Below, in pieces: positions 15,007 to 15,620 of a DNA stretch of 15,620 nt (its first letter is position 1; each line of letters begins with the position of its first letter). This DNA comes from QQUD01 sp039029915 (GTDB lineage Bacteria > Chloroflexota > Anaerolineae > Promineifilales > Promineifilaceae), in NCBI GenBank assembly GCA_039029915.1, contig JBCCFD010000147.1, forward strand, positions 1 through 15,620. Reading direction: 5' to 3'. The notes beneath the pieces are model-generated. The model had not been told where the DNA came from, did no database searches, and saw nothing but the letters and a program-made list of their open reading frames with translations. The position numbers and the translations under genes are program-made.

Positions 15007-15620
15007 TTAATTACCCTCTATAACGCCAATGGCGATTCCCTGTTCACCAGCAATCGAATAGAGCAGATAGGTTTGATCTGCCTCAGTGAACACTGCCGGG
15101 TCACGCAGCTGATGTACTGGCTCAAAGATGCCGCCGTATTTTGACGGTTCAATCGGGAGATTGCCGCCTTCCCATCCTTGGGTTGGTTTATAGAGTGACG
15201 TTTCATTGGCAATGCACCACTGTCGCCAGTCAGTGGTGAGGTCGAGGGTGCAATGCTTGAGATGTTCAGGTGTGTTGCCGACCTCAGTGTAGAAGATGGT
15301 GAGCTGGTTGTCCCGTTTAAGCAGGGCGTGGTGGCGCGGAGTGAGCTGAGCAAACAGGTTGTGACTTTCTTCAAAGGCCGTCAGGCCATCTGCTGAGCGG
15401 TAGAGGATGCCGGGCATGGCGATGCCGTACCAGACGTCATTATGCTGAAAAATGCGCATATACGGCCGTCCCAGAACCTCCTCCCGTGCCTCAAAATTAA
15501 GCCCATTTTTTGACAACGCCACCCGCGTGACTTGCAGGCCATTGGGTAAACGGCCGTGATAATACAGCCGAATCGTTTGGGTTGCTTCATCAACAAGCAC
15601 ATCTGGTGAGGCAATGTGCG
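15007..15620 (-). CDS. Five-bladed beta-propeller glycosidase-like protein, 5' end outside window
   Basis: The frame is open from the right edge to the TAA at 15007, about 204 codons. An internal GTG at 15600 could be taken for a start, but the reading frame continues upstream as HIASPDVLVDE, so the gene is cut at the edge. Repeated blade-like units resemble the GH43/GH32-type five-bladed propeller: SPDVLVDEATQTIRLYYHG, YRSADGLTAFEES, and LRDPAVFTEADQTYLLYSIAGEQGIAIG near the C-terminus. Candidate acidic residues sit in SPDV, GWEGGNLPIEPS and RDPAVF, but the catalytic set cannot be assigned without the N-terminus. Many such proteins in Chloroflexota are annotated only as hypothetical. The substrate is unknown. 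Confidence 0.75.
   Translation of the reverse strand, partial: HIASPDVLVDEATQTIRLYYHGRLPNGLQVTRVALSKNGLNFEAREEVLGRPYMRIFQHNDVWYGIAMPGILYRSADGLTAFEESHNLFAQLTPRHHALLKRDNQLTIFYTEVGNTPEHLKHCTLDLTTDWRQWCIANETSLYKPTQGWEGGNLPIEPSKYGGIFEPVHQLRDPAVFTEADQTYLLYSIAGEQGIAIGVIEGN

Larger units (their letters stand above)
15..15557. repeat. Dispersed highly iterated palindrome ACGGCCGT, 27 copies
   Basis: Exact copies start at 15, 156, 485, 947, 1160, 1194, 2764, 2813, 3740, 4346, 6040, 6160, 6971, 7579, 8515, 8907, 9963, 10188, 10932, 11736, 11970, 12319, 13473, 13687, 14938, 15462 and 15550. All lie inside genes and every gene has at least one. Reading frames used: Thr-Ala-Val 16 times, x-Gly-Arg 7 times, Arg-Pro 4 times. 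A random 8-mer is expected about 0.24 times in this length. Confidence 0.9.

Noticed and set aside
15600..15600. GTG at 15600 as the true start of the right-edge glycosidase-like gene
   Set aside because: The frame stays open to the window edge and reads HIASPDVLVDE, a plausible propeller strand, so the gene is truncated by the window.

Overview
The window comes from a bacterium of moderate GC, most likely a member of the Chloroflexota (Anaerolineae/Ardenticatenia-like). I infer this from the protein architectures: NBR1-type Ig domains fused to a C39-like peptidase, and a caspase and an EAD protein that both carry Gly-rich solenoid repeats. The palindrome ACGGCCGT occurs 27 times, always inside genes. 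No rRNA, tRNA, CRISPR array, transposase or phage structural gene was seen.

Left block (1-3876, all minus strand): a double-VOC (glyoxalase/bleomycin-resistance fold) protein cut by the left edge; a voltage-gated-channel-like membrane protein with a non-canonical selectivity filter and a C-terminal GAF-like domain; a GmhB-like HAD phosphatase 11 bp upstream of the channel, with a promoter that predicts a leaderless mRNA; and a SRAP (YedK/HMCES) abasic-site DNA-protein crosslinking protein. Leaders in this block contain short 8-9 bp tandem repeats.

Middle (4133-4900, plus): an SDR dehydrogenase very like type-2 3-hydroxyacyl-CoA dehydrogenase, closed by a 17-bp terminator hairpin. A gene-free stretch of about 590 bp follows, with degenerate direct and inverted repeats.

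Accessory cluster (5554-11984, plus): four genes. The first encodes a 1058-residue chimera with four NBR1-type Ig modules, a clan GH-A-like TIM barrel and a C39-like cysteine peptidase domain. The second encodes a jelly-roll/carbohydrate-binding-like protein. The third encodes a caspase-like (C14) protease with a Gly-rich solenoid-like segment. The fourth encodes a small death-like/effector-associated-domain (EAD) protein carrying a copy of the same segment (about 60% identical over 76 gap-free positions). The last two look like an adaptor-effector pair that assembles through the shared repeat module. This is the best candidate for a conflict or programmed-death system here. Whether the first two genes belong to the same system is uncertain, because stem-loops lie between them and the caspase.

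Right block (12199-15620): transketolase (tkt) and ribulose-phosphate 3-epimerase (rpe), adjacent genes of the non-oxidative pentose phosphate pathway or Calvin cycle, converge on a minus-strand five-bladed beta-propeller glycosidase-like gene that runs off the right edge.
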